Under the pieces are notes generated by a model. It did no database searches. It had not been told where the DNA came from and saw only the letters and a program-made list of their open reading frames with translations. 64,000 nt of DNA, from assembly GCF_028680575.1 (NCBI RefSeq), contig NZ_JAPCKI010000011.1, positions 62,001 through 126,000 of the forward strand, read 5' to 3'. Origin of the DNA: Acidovorax benzenivorans. GTDB lineage: Bacteria > Pseudomonadota > Gammaproteobacteria > Burkholderiales > Burkholderiaceae_C. The position numbers and the translations under genes are program-made. Shown here piece after piece: positions 10,137 through 18,172 of this stretch (its first letter is position 1; the number at the start of each line of letters is the position of its first letter).

Positions 10137-11557
10137 GCACGGTCCCCCAACCGGTGCACACGCACGACCTGGCCATCATCGGCGCAGGGCCTGCCGGCAT
10201 GTCCGCCGCCATCACCGCCCAGGCCCTGGGCCTGTCCACCGTGGTGCTCGACGAGCAGCCTCGCGCAGGCGGCCAGATCTATCGCAACGTGACGGTGGCA
10301 CCGCCCACCGTGGCCCGCCTGCTCGGGCCCGACTATCAGCATGGCGCCAGCCTGGCGCAGCGCTTTGCTGCCTGCGGTGCAGAGGTGCATCACGGTGCGC
10401 TGGTGTGGGACGTGGCGCAGGACCTCACGGTGATGGCCCAGCAGTCGGGCCGTTCGTTCGCGGTGCGCGCGACCCAGCTGCTGGTGGCAAGCGGTGCCAT
10501 GGAGCGCCCCTCGCCCATGCCGGGCTGGACGCTGCCGGGCGTGCTCAACGCCGGGGCTGCGCAGATCGCGATGAAGACCTCGGCTCAGGTGCCCAACGGC
10601 CGCGTCGTGCTGGTGGGCGGTGGCCCGCTGCTGCTGCTGGTTGCCTGCCAGCTGCTGCAGGCCGGTGCGCAGGTCGCGGCCATCGTGGACACGTCGCCTG
10701 CGGCCAACCGCCGCCGCGCCCTGCCCCACCTGGCCGGCGCCCTGGGCGCGCCCGCGCTGCTGGCCAAGGGCCTGCGCATGCTGTGGCGCTTGCGCCGTGC
10801 GGGCGTGCCTATGTACGCCAACGCAAGCCAGGTTCGACTTGAAGGCAGCGACAAGGTTGAGGCCGTGACCTTCACTGCGAAAAAATTGGCCCATCGACTG
10901 CCTGCCGATGTGGTCCTGCTGCACCACGGCGTGGTGCCCAACACGCAGGTCAGCCGCCTGCTCCGCGTGGAGCATCGCTGGAGCGACGTGCAACTGGCCT
11001 GGCACCCGCAAGTCGACGGGTGGGGCCAAACCTCGCTGCCAGGCGTGCGCCTGGCCGGTGACGGTGCGGCGATCACCGGCGCTCTGGCGGCCGAATGCAG
11101 CGGCGCCATTGCTGCCATCGGAGCGGCCTTGGCGCTGGGCCGAATCGACGCGGCCCGAGCCGACCGGTTGGCTATTCCCTGGCGTGCGCGGCTTGCAGGG
11201 CAGACGCGCATCCGCCCCTTCCTCGACGCTCTGTACCGCCCGCCGGAGTGGCTAACCCACTGCGCGGACGAGACCATTGTCTGCCGCTGCGAGGAGGTGA
11301 CGGCCGGCCAGGTGCGCGCCATGGTGGGCCTGGGCTGCGAAGGCCCCAATCAGACCAAGTTCTACAGCCGCTGCGGCATGGGCCCCTGCCAGGGGCGTAT
11401 GTGCGGCATCACTGTCACGCAGGTGATGGCCCAGGCACTGCAGCGCACGCCCGCCGAGGTGGGCGCCTATCGCATCCGTGCGCCGCTGAAGCCCATCGCT
11501 TTGGGCTCGCTGGCCGCCCTGGCCGAGGCACCCGACGCCACCACACCCAAACCTTGA
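10133..11557 (+). CDS. FAD/NAD(P)-binding oxidoreductase with C-terminal iron-sulfur domain (HcnB-like)
   Basis: 474 residues. The N-terminal FAD motif GAGPAG is followed by DEQPRAGGQIYR, typical of the HcnB/OoxA/hydroxyproline-dehydrogenase alpha subunits; a second dinucleotide motif GGGPLL lies near residue 160. The last quarter has a BFD-like [2Fe-2S] domain with CRCEEV near residue 384 and CGMGPCQGRMCG near residue 415. The ATG at 10133 overlaps the previous stop (ATGA) and GGGAGG lies just upstream. With the two preceding genes it makes a three-subunit dehydrogenase. Cyanide synthase is less likely because a Bug receptor and RidA accompany it. Confidence 0.87.
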   Translation: MSTVPQPVHTHDLAIIGAGPAGMSAAITAQALGLSTVVLDEQPRAGGQIYRNVTVAPPTVARLLGPDYQHGASLAQRFAACGAEVHHGALVWDVAQDLTVMAQQSGRSFAVRATQLLVASGAMERPSPMPGWTLPGVLNAGAAQIAMKTSAQVPNGRVVLVGGGPLLLLVACQLLQAGAQVAAIVDTSPAANRRRALPHLAGALGAPALLAKGLRMLWRLRRAGVPMYANASQVRLEGSDKVEAVTFTAKKLAHRLPADVVLLHHGVVPNTQVSRLLRVEHRWSDVQLAWHPQVDGWGQTSLPGVRLAGDGAAITGALAAECSGAIAAIGAALALGRIDAARADRLAIPWRARLAGQTRIRPFLDALYRPPEWLTHCADETIVCRCEEVTAGQVRAMVGLGCEGPNQTKFYSRCGMGPCQGRMCGITVTQVMAQALQRTPAEVGAYRIRAPLKPIALGSLAALAEAPDATTPKP

Positions 11558-11583
11558 CCGATCCATCCTCAGAAAACCAAGAC

Positions 11584-12000
11584 ATGACCGACTTCACCAC
11601 CATCCAGCGCACCCACAGCAACGCCCGCCTCAGCAAGATCGTGCGCCACGCCGGCCTGGTCTACCTGTGCGGCCAGACCGCCAAGGGCAGCGCCAGCGCC
11701 GACGCCGGCATTGCCGAGCAGACGGCCGAGGTACTGGCCCGCGTTGATGCCCTGCTGGCCGAGGCAGGCAGCAACCGCAGCCGCATCCTCACCGCCACCA
11801 TCTACCTGCGCGACATCGCCGCCGACTTCGCAGGCATGAACGCCGTGTGGGAGGCATGGCTGGCCGACAAGCAAGCCGTTACGCCAGCGCGCACCACGGT
11901 GCAGGCCGCCTTGGCCACGACCGGACTTCGCGTGGAGATGTCAGTGGTGGCAGCAGAGAATCAGCAGCGTGCCGACCTGTTGATTCCACACGCAACGTGA
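11584..12000 (+). CDS. RidA-family enamine/imine deaminase
   Basis: 138 residues with the YjgF/RidA fold: GLVYLCGQTA, ILTATIYLRDI and PARTTVQAAL, including the arginine that binds the carboxylate of 2-imino acids. RidA proteins hydrolyse reactive imines or enamines made by amino-acid oxidising or PLP enzymes to 2-oxo acids. Located 26 bp after the flavin dehydrogenase operon, it fits the job of releasing ammonia from the imine the dehydrogenase forms. This supports an amino-acid or opine-like substrate over cyanide production. Confidence 0.88.
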   Translation: MTDFTTIQRTHSNARLSKIVRHAGLVYLCGQTAKGSASADAGIAEQTAEVLARVDALLAEAGSNRSRILTATIYLRDIAADFAGMNAVWEAWLADKQAVTPARTTVQAALATTGLRVEMSVVAAENQQRADLLIPHAT

Positions 12001-12003
12001 GTC

Positions 12004-12485
12004 CTTCTCAACAAGCATGGGACCCATGCCACGCTCTCCTGCAACCACTGCCAGCAACCGATCGAAGTCCCTTCGTTCATACAGGAAGTCAACCACCCGC
12101 CCACTCCCCCAGGCGCTTGACGACGCAGTGGCGCTTGTAGCTGTACACCAGCGTGCGGCTGTAAAGCTGGGTCGTCCCCAGACCCACGGCGTTGTAAGCG
12201 GAAGGAGAGAACACCAGGCAATCCTTGTCGCGCATGAAGCCGCTCACCGCCTGCTCATCGGCGGTGGTAACTGACCCGAGCTGGACTGTTGCGTGCGTGG
12301 TACAGGCCTGGGGCCAGCTTCTTCAGCTTTCCGGTAGCCACCAAGTCGCGCAGATGCCAATCCACCGCCGTACACAGGCGTGCGAGATCCTCCCGGCGGT
12401 AAACGCGCCCGGCTTGAAGCTCGCTCGCAAGGTGCGCAGCAGCGCCTCGCAAAGTGGTAGCAGGAGGGTCAACGGCGGCAAGCAC
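12004..12485 (-). pseudogene. Decayed AbiEi-type antitoxin/regulator gene (two frameshifts)
   Basis: Three consecutive minus-strand reading frames together give one recognisable protein. Residues from 12485 to about 12262 contain YRREDLARLCTAVDWHLRDL and KLKKLAPGLYH, a winged-helix start like AbiEi/DUF6088 antitoxins. The next frame (about 12262-12100) reads LVFSPSAYNAVGLGTTQLYS then KRHCVVKRLG, the typical core of that family. A third frame continues as RVVDFLYERRDF. So the gene has lost its frame twice, and no AbiEii toxin partner is present. It overlaps or abuts the RidA 3' end and lies just outside the end of the trb genes, so it may be the target gene or a trimmed ICE accessory gene. Confidence 0.55.
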
Positions 12486-12491
12486 GGCAAA

Positions 12492-12499
12492 TTTTTCAT
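12492..12499. other. Possible Tn4371-family attachment core (TTTTTCAT)
   Basis: The 8-mer TTTTTCAT, which I recall as the attB/attR core used by Tn4371-type ICEs, lies 15 bp beyond the last gene of the trb cluster, where the right end of such an element should be. Read on the minus strand it is ATGAAAAA, close to the start of the decayed antitoxin gene. The same 8-mer also occurs by chance elsewhere in the window, so the position is the argument, not the word itself. Confidence 0.4.
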
Positions 12500-12514
12500 T
12501 GAAATCTCATGCAC

Positions 12515-12751
12515 TTAGCGCTTTTCGGTAGCTTGCCTCCTCGCGCTCCTGAACCCCCTATCCTGCGCCATGAACGCCTCCAGCATGTACGGAACCAATG
12601 CCATGGCATCCACCGCCCCACCGTAGGTCTGCCCATGGAGTACCGCATACCGCTCCAACTCCGTCTTGAGACTGGCCGTGCAGGTGAAGGTCAGCTTGAC
12701 GGTTTCAGTCTTGGGTAACGGTCCTAGCCGCAATTTCCTCGTACTGCTCAT
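12515..12751 (-). CDS. DUF2274 protein at the end of the trb operon
   Basis: A 78-residue protein of unknown function that commonly follows trbI in Tn4371-like elements. It contains KLRLGPLPKTETVKLTF followed by a helical segment (LKTELERYAVLHG) and resembles a small ribbon-helix-helix DNA binder, but I cannot prove that. Its ATG overlaps the trbI stop (ATGA), so it is translationally coupled to the transfer operon and is its last gene. Confidence 0.8.
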   Translation of the reverse strand: MSSTRKLRLGPLPKTETVKLTFTCTASLKTELERYAVLHGQTYGGAVDAMALVPYMLEAFMAQDRGFRSARRQATEKR

Positions 12752-14010
12752 CTTGCCCCTCTCCGGCTTCCGTCATAGAACAGCGGTTGGTACGGCCGCA
12801 ACACCAAATCCTTGCTCACCATCACCCGCACCGGGAACCCCGGCCGGATCGTCAGCGTCGGCTGAATGCTCATGTTCCGCTTGGTGATCTCCTGCCCCAC
12901 CTGGTTCACCGCATCCTGCGCCCCTTCCCGGGCCGCGATCACGATGCGGTTGCCATCGGTACGACTATCGGGCGCAGCCAACTCTGCTCCCACTCCCAGC
13001 AAGGTCGACAGCGCCGCCCCGGCCAGGATCCGGTCCCAGTGCCAATCCACCCCATCCTCCAGCCCCGCATACCCCGCAGGATCAATTCCCGGCAGCCGGT
13101 CCAGCGCCACCGACGAGGTGTCCGGCAGGATCAGCCGCGTCCACACCAGCAACACCCGCCGCTGCCCGAACGCCACTTGGCTGTCATACCGCCCCATCAG
13201 CCGTGACCCCTGCGGGATCAGCAAGTGCTTGCCCGTGGCCGTGTCATAGACCGCCTCGGTCACATTGGCAATCACCTGCCCCGGCAGATCCGAATTGATC
13301 CCCGTGACCAACGCCGCCGGGATAACCGTCCCGGCCATCACCTGGTAAGGCGAAACTGGCATCTGCAAGCTGCCAGGATTGCGCGTGCCGCCCTCCCCTG
13401 CCTTTGCCAAAAACGCCTCCTTCGCATCCTGCCGGTTCTGCACTGCGGTCGGGTCCGCCGGCGCCGCCTGTGGCGACGCCCCGGCCAGCGGATCAAACCC
13501 CTGGTTCCCCGAGCCCACCGCCTGGCTGTCCGCTACAGCCTCCGCCATCACCGGCTTAGCGCCCCCACCATGCCCACTGCTCCGGAAGAACACCGACGAC
13601 TTCGCAGCCTCCTCGGCCTGATCTGGGTCCACACCCGGCGCCCGCATCTCCATCGGCTGCTGCGACTTCACGATGGCCGGCCCAAGATCCCCGGGTAGCG
13701 GCGGCCCCAGCACCGGCGGCGCCAGCTTGCCCAGCCCCGCATAGTCCTTGGGCAATCGCTCCAAGTCTTCGGTGCGCGCAATACGGTCCACGTTAAAAAG
13801 CACCGTGCCCGCCCCCCGGTCCCGCCGATTCGGGCTCAAGGACCAGAGCGTGGCTCCCAGCACCGCAGCACTGAGTCCGCCCACCAGCACCACCAGCGTG
13901 CGGCGATTGAGCCGCGTCACCGGCCGCGGCGAAGCCCGCAACGCCATGGCCTCGGGATCGGCCTTGGGCGCTGACGTTTGCGGTGCCTCCGGCGTGTCGG
14001 TCGTACCCAT
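12748..14010 (-). CDS. trbI: TrbI/VirB10-like conjugative transfer protein
   Basis: 420 residues. A cytoplasmic N-terminus (about 35 residues) precedes one membrane helix (LVVLVGGLSAAVLGATLW), then a proline-rich periplasmic linker and the C-terminal TrbI beta-barrel domain with VIPAALVTGINSDLPG and LLIPQGSRLMG. VirB10-type proteins bridge inner and outer membranes and sense the ATPases during opening of the type IV channel. It starts next to the trbG stop and overlaps the DUF2274 gene. Confidence 0.95.
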   Translation of the reverse strand: MGTTDTPEAPQTSAPKADPEAMALRASPRPVTRLNRRTLVVLVGGLSAAVLGATLWSLSPNRRDRGAGTVLFNVDRIARTEDLERLPKDYAGLGKLAPPVLGPPLPGDLGPAIVKSQQPMEMRAPGVDPDQAEEAAKSSVFFRSSGHGGGAKPVMAEAVADSQAVGSGNQGFDPLAGASPQAAPADPTAVQNRQDAKEAFLAKAGEGGTRNPGSLQMPVSPYQVMAGTVIPAALVTGINSDLPGQVIANVTEAVYDTATGKHLLIPQGSRLMGRYDSQVAFGQRRVLLVWTRLILPDTSSVALDRLPGIDPAGYAGLEDGVDWHWDRILAGAALSTLLGVGAELAAPDSRTDGNRIVIAAREGAQDAVNQVGQEITKRNMSIQPTLTIRPGFPVRVMVSKDLVLRPYQPLFYDGSRRGAR

Positions 14011-14011
14011 C

Positions 14012-15022
14012 TCAGTTCCTCCGCGCCGAACTCACGCCATCCGTGCGCTCGATCCGCACTACCTGTGCCTTGTCCCCACCCAGACGCAGCTCGGCCGCAC
14101 CAAACAGCCGATCCACCACGTAATAAGGCGCCCGGTACCGATAGTTCACCAATTGCCCATCCCCCAGCGGCCCGATCACAAACAAGGGCGGCAATTCGCC
14201 CTGCGCAATGCCCCCAGGGAACTGGATATAGACCTTCTCCCCATCGTCGAAGGCGCGCAGCGGCTTCCAGGACGGGGAATCGCCACTGACCGCGTAGCGG
14301 AAGCGGATCTGCTCCAGCGTCATGCCCGTTTCCACCGGCGCACCAGCCTGCGCCTCGCGGGCCTGCTTCTGCAGCGCCAGCATGCGGTCCTTGGGGTAGT
14401 CCCAGGACACCGATGCCATCCAGGCCTGCGGCGTCGAAGACAGTTCCAGAAGATAGGTCCGGCGGTTCGTCGTGATGACGAGATTCGTCTTCAGCCCCAC
14501 CCGCGTGGGCTTCACGAGGACGTTCACGCGCAGGTCCGCGCCCGAACCGCTGGCCGTGTCGCCCACGATCCAGCGCACCGTGTCCCCGGCCGAGACCGTC
14601 ACCAGTTCCTCGCCGGGCTGCAGCGCGATGACCGTGACACGCCCCGGGCTCGCATAGACCTGGTACAGCGCCCCGTCGGCATAGGGCCAGACCTGGATCG
14701 CATTGACATAGCCCTCGCGCGAAGGAGCAATGCGCGCCTCCTCATTGGCCTTGGACACCCTGGCCTTCTCGTCAGCAAGCTCGGGAGCCAGCTTCCCATC
14801 GGCCTCGCGCCCCACAGGCTTCAACTGCCCCGGCAATGCCAGCGGGTGCGGCACCGCTACCGCCTCCACCGGCTTGGGCGCCTCCGGCAACAACTGAGCT
14901 GCCCTTTCCTTTCTGGGCTCGTCGAGCGAGATCTCCGGCGGCTTGCGCGGCGACGCGCAGCCAGTAGCCAGAATGGCCAGCAGGACCATCGGCAGTACGG
15001 AAACACGGCTTTGTGCATTCAT
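14012..15022 (-). CDS. trbG: TrbG/VirB9-like outer-membrane channel protein (lipoprotein)
   Basis: 336 residues. An N-terminal signal with lipobox LATGC near residue 22 suggests it is itself lipidated. The C-terminal VirB9 domain contains YRYAVSGDSPSWKP and FDDGEKVYIQFP. VirB9-type proteins line the outer-membrane core complex with VirB10 (TrbI). The ATG overlaps the trbF stop. Confidence 0.95.
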   Translation of the reverse strand: MNAQSRVSVLPMVLLAILATGCASPRKPPEISLDEPRKERAAQLLPEAPKPVEAVAVPHPLALPGQLKPVGREADGKLAPELADEKARVSKANEEARIAPSREGYVNAIQVWPYADGALYQVYASPGRVTVIALQPGEELVTVSAGDTVRWIVGDTASGSGADLRVNVLVKPTRVGLKTNLVITTNRRTYLLELSSTPQAWMASVSWDYPKDRMLALQKQAREAQAGAPVETGMTLEQIRFRYAVSGDSPSWKPLRAFDDGEKVYIQFPGGIAQGELPPLFVIGPLGDGQLVNYRYRAPYYVVDRLFGAAELRLGGDKAQVVRIERTDGVSSARRN

Positions 15023-15726
15023 GACTTCTTCACTCCTTCGGAGGTTTCTAGTTCACGGGTCCACGACAGTCCGTTGACGTAGATACCCAGGGGGTTCTTG
15101 CGCAGCTGCTCTTCGGTGCGCGGGGTCTGCAGCACGATGGAAATCACGGCCGTCCAGCGGTCCAGTCCTGCGGCCTCGCCATTCACGTAGCGCCGCTCGG
15201 TCCAGCGCACCTGGAACGAGGTGTCGCTGGCCCGCACGACGCTGTTGACCTGCACGGCCACCGACTGCTGCCCGATCCGAGAAAATGGATCATTGGTGCG
15301 CGCGTAGTCGTTGAGGACCGCTGCCCCCTTTTCCGTGGTGTAGTCATAGGCTTCCAGCCAGCTTTGCCGCACCACGATTGGGTCGATGGACAGCGAACGC
15401 ACGCCGCTGATGAACCGCGCCAGGTGAAACGCAATCTGCGCATCCGCCGGCTGGTACGGCGTGGCCGCCTCGCCCACGGCCCGCACCTGCCCCGCCTGGT
15501 CTACCTCGATCACATAGGGCGTCACGATGGACTGGGCCGAGCGCCAGACCAAGCCGCCGGCCATGAGCAAGGCCAGCGACAGCGAACCAAAGGCCATCAG
15601 CCGCCAGTTCTTGGCCTGCACGCGCGCACTGCCGATGCGCTCGTCCCAGACCTGCCCTGCAGCCTGGTAGGGGGTGATGGGCTCGGGCGTCTCCGAATAC
15701 CGCACCCGGGGTCGTTTGAATCGCAT
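15019..15726 (-). CDS. trbF: TrbF/VirB8-like conjugative transfer protein
   Basis: 235 residues. A short cytoplasmic N-terminus (PITPYQAAGQVWDERIGSAR) is followed by a single membrane helix (LMAFGSLSLALLMAGGLV) and a periplasmic VirB8 domain with FQVRWTERRYVNGE. It acts as an assembly hub for the inner-membrane complex. I prefer the ATG at 15726, which has GAGGAG about 7 nt upstream, over the TTG at 15741. It starts 12 bp after the trbL stop. Confidence 0.93.
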   Translation of the reverse strand: MRFKRPRVRYSETPEPITPYQAAGQVWDERIGSARVQAKNWRLMAFGSLSLALLMAGGLVWRSAQSIVTPYVIEVDQAGQVRAVGEAATPYQPADAQIAFHLARFISGVRSLSIDPIVVRQSWLEAYDYTTEKGAAVLNDYARTNDPFSRIGQQSVAVQVNSVVRASDTSFQVRWTERRYVNGEAAGLDRWTAVISIVLQTPRTEEQLRKNPLGIYVNGLSWTRELETSEGVKKS

Positions 15727-15737
15727 GGAGGTTCTCC

Positions 15738-17108
15738 TCAAGAGTTCGAGTCATCGCGCAAGCTCGGACCGGAGCCACTGCCCCCGTGGTCCCCCGAGCG
15801 CAGCGCATGCGCCGCCGTGGTGGCTGCGTGTGTGGCCTGCTGCCGGCGCCGCATGCGCTGGGCCCAGGCGGGTTCGGTGGTGGGTGGGGAGGTACTGGCC
15901 TCGAATGCGGTGTCAGCAGCAGTGGAAGTTGGTTCCGCAGCCTCGCGGACAAAGCCTGCGACGCTGTCCTTGACGGCCTTCGCACTGGAGGCAACGCGCT
16001 GGCCCATGGCAGAGGCTCCAGCCTTTGCGACGCTCCTCACGCCAGCGCCAGCAGCCCGGACGCCAGTGCCGCCCGAAGCCGCGACGCCCGCCTGGTAGCC
16101 CGACTTCGCACCGCTGGCCAGAGCACTGGCAGAGCGCGCAGCCGAAGCACCGCCACCAATGGCCGCCTTGGTGGCGCCGGGTGCCATGCGTGCCCCTGCA
16201 GCCATGGCCGAGCCTGCGCCTGCCGCTGCGGCGCCGCCGGCGACAGCCAGACCGGTGGCCCCAATGGCCGTGCCCACTGCCGCCCCAGCTCCGAGCTGTG
16301 GCGCCCCCGAGACCAGCCCGGTCGCAATTCCCGGCCCAAAGATCCCCAGGCCCAGCATGGCCAGCGCCGCCAGCATGATGACCAGCGCATGGTCGATGGA
16401 GGGCTCCGCCCCTGCCGGCGTCCTGAACTCCGCAAACAGCCCCGAGCCAATCCCCACGATGACCGCCAGCACCAGCACCTTGACGCCCGACGAGATCACA
16501 TTGCCCAGTACCTTCTCCGCCAGGAAGCTGGTCTTGTTCCACAGGGCAAACGGCACCAGTACAAAGCCCGCGAGCGTGGTCAGCTTGAACTCGATCAGCG
16601 TCACAAAGAGCTGCACCGCCAGCAAGAAAAAGCTCACGATCAGCACCAGCCAGGCCAGGAACAGCACAGTGATCACATCGAGGTTCGCAAACACCTCCGG
16701 AAACCCCGTGAGCTCGCTGATCTGCGCCATGATCGGCCGGCCCGCATCGATGCCCACCTTGGCCAGTTGCCCCGGCCGCAGGAACTGCGCCTGGGTCATG
16801 CCGGAGCCCGACGCCGTCAACCCCAACCCTGCAAACGACTGAAACACGATCCCCGCCAGCCGGTTGAAGTTGCCGATGATGAAAGCAAACGCCCCCACAT
16901 AGAGCACCTTCTTGATCAGCCGCGCGATCACATCGTCGCCCTGCCCCGAGGCATGGCTCATCGCCCAGAACAGCCCGGCCAGTGTCACGTCGATCACGAT
17001 CAGCGTGGCGCTCAGGAACCGCACCTCGCCACCGAGCAGACCGAACCCAGAATCGATGTAGCGGGAGAACACATCGAGAAAGCGGTCGATGACCGCCACG
17101 TCGTTCAT
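15738..17108 (-). CDS. trbL: TrbL/VirB6-like polytopic membrane protein
   Basis: 456 residues starting MNDVAVIDRFLDVF. Several hydrophobic segments fill the first 260 residues (for example LIVIDVTLAGLFWAMSH and FLAWLVLIVSFFLLAVQLFV), followed by a long Ala/Gly/Ser-rich low-complexity tail. VirB6-type proteins form part of the inner-membrane channel. The open frame extends far upstream to 17378, but the ATG at 17108 is the family start and lies 5 bp after the lipoprotein gene. Confidence 0.93.
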   Translation of the reverse strand: MNDVAVIDRFLDVFSRYIDSGFGLLGGEVRFLSATLIVIDVTLAGLFWAMSHASGQGDDVIARLIKKVLYVGAFAFIIGNFNRLAGIVFQSFAGLGLTASGSGMTQAQFLRPGQLAKVGIDAGRPIMAQISELTGFPEVFANLDVITVLFLAWLVLIVSFFLLAVQLFVTLIEFKLTTLAGFVLVPFALWNKTSFLAEKVLGNVISSGVKVLVLAVIVGIGSGLFAEFRTPAGAEPSIDHALVIMLAALAMLGLGIFGPGIATGLVSGAPQLGAGAAVGTAIGATGLAVAGGAAAAGAGSAMAAGARMAPGATKAAIGGGASAARSASALASGAKSGYQAGVAASGGTGVRAAGAGVRSVAKAGASAMGQRVASSAKAVKDSVAGFVREAAEPTSTAADTAFEASTSPPTTEPAWAQRMRRRQQATHAATTAAHALRSGDHGGSGSGPSLRDDSNS

Positions 17109-17113
17109 GGCGC

Positions 17114-17404
17114 TCAGTCCTTGGAGGTGTCGCTGGAAGCCGCACTCGCGGGCGGGGATCCGGGTGGCGGCGCAGCCGGTATGTGCGCTGTCCCGCCACC
17201 CATGAAGCGCTGGCGCGTGGCCTCGGCCACCGCGTTGCACTGCGCGTCGCCCACCTTGGCATGGTCGGCCTTGCACTGGGCGCGCAGTTCCCGGAGCCGT
17301 TCGGGGTTGGCCACCAGCGATTCGACGGTCTCGGTGGCAGGAGTTTTGTCGCAGCCAGCCACCAGCAGCGCGACGCACATGATCAGAAGGGGCTTTGACT
17401 TCAT
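17114..17404 (-). CDS. Entry-exclusion-type lipoprotein (TrbK/EexN-like)
   Basis: A 96-residue protein with a lipoprotein signal (LLVAGC, Cys near residue 18) and a small domain carrying VANPERLRELRAQC and DAQCNAV, the paired-cysteine pattern of EexN proteins. By analogy with TrbK of RP4 it should sit on the inner membrane and stop the host from receiving a second copy of the element. AAGGAGG lies 5 nt before the ATG at 17404. It lies between trbJ and trbL, where trbK lies in the RP4 order. It was hidden inside a longer frame that starts upstream. Confidence 0.8.
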   Translation of the reverse strand: MKSKPLLIMCVALLVAGCDKTPATETVESLVANPERLRELRAQCKADHAKVGDAQCNAVAEATRQRFMGGGTAHIPAAPPPGSPPASAASSDTSKD

Positions 17405-17417
17405 GGGTGCCTCCTTC

Positions 17418-18161
17418 TCATTGACCATAAAAGCTGACCGGCGCCGCCGTGTACGGCGTTCCCTCCCCCTGAAACCGCCGACGCACCTCGCGCGCCCGTT
17501 CCTGCACAGCCACCTGGCGTGCCTGCTCCAGCGCCACCGCCCGGTCCTGGGTGATCTGCAGCTGCTGGGTCTGCATGGCCTGGCGCGACTGCAGAGCCAG
17601 CAGCTGATTCGTCGCCTGCATGGCCTGCAGCGCGCCCACGGCAGACTGGCTGCGGTTGACCAGGTCCGTGAGCGTGCGCTCGTCACTGGCAAAGTTCTGC
17701 ACCGCCTGCGACTGCACCTGGGTCGCGGTGCGCAGCGCCTCCAGCGAGTTCTGCCAGCGCTGGCGCGCATCCAGAGCCATCTGGTTACCCGAGATCGAGG
17801 CGGTGTACGCCTGCGGGTACAGCCGCCGGAACTCGCCTTCCATCTGCTGCACGTTGAACGCCAGCCCCTGGGCCTGGCGTATCAGTTGGTTGGTCGCCGC
17901 CAGCGCCGCCCGCAACTCGCCCAGCGCACTCGAATCCAGCTTGGCCAGGTTCAGTGCATCGTTCTGCAGCTGGCGGATCTGGTTGTTGATCTGCTCCAGC
18001 GTCCGGGCCGCCGTCAGGATGTTCTGGGAGAAGTTCGAGGGATCGAACACAATGCGGCCCCCAAACATCTGGGCCTGCGCGGGCACGGTCGCACCAAGGG
18101 CCAGTGCCGCCACGGCCGCCAGCGCCACACGCCGCAGTTGAAACGTCATCTTGCTGTTCAT
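17418..18161 (-). CDS. trbJ: TrbJ/VirB5-like conjugative transfer protein
   Basis: 247 residues with a signal peptide ending PAQAQ and a mostly helical mature part rich in Gln and Leu (ILTAARTLEQINNQIRQLQ). VirB5-type proteins are minor pilus components at the pilus tip or surface. AAGGAGG precedes the ATG by 5 nt. It lies 11 bp downstream of trbE. Confidence 0.93.
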   Translation of the reverse strand: MNSKMTFQLRRVALAAVAALALGATVPAQAQMFGGRIVFDPSNFSQNILTAARTLEQINNQIRQLQNDALNLAKLDSSALGELRAALAATNQLIRQAQGLAFNVQQMEGEFRRLYPQAYTASISGNQMALDARQRWQNSLEALRTATQVQSQAVQNFASDERTLTDLVNRSQSAVGALQAMQATNQLLALQSRQAMQTQQLQITQDRAVALEQARQVAVQERAREVRRRFQGEGTPYTAAPVSFYGQ

Positions 18162-18172
18162 GAAAACCTCCT

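Noticed and set aside
9428-11029. A 533-codon minus-strand frame across the flavin dehydrogenase genes
   Set aside because: Antisense shadow of three clearly recognised, overlapping coding genes; composition is His/Gln/Arg-rich and unlike a real protein.
8675-11557. Naming the three-subunit flavoenzyme hcnABC
   Set aside because: Subunit architecture fits, but RidA and a solute receptor in the operon favour an amino-acid or opine dehydrogenase; sequence alone does not show cyanide formation.
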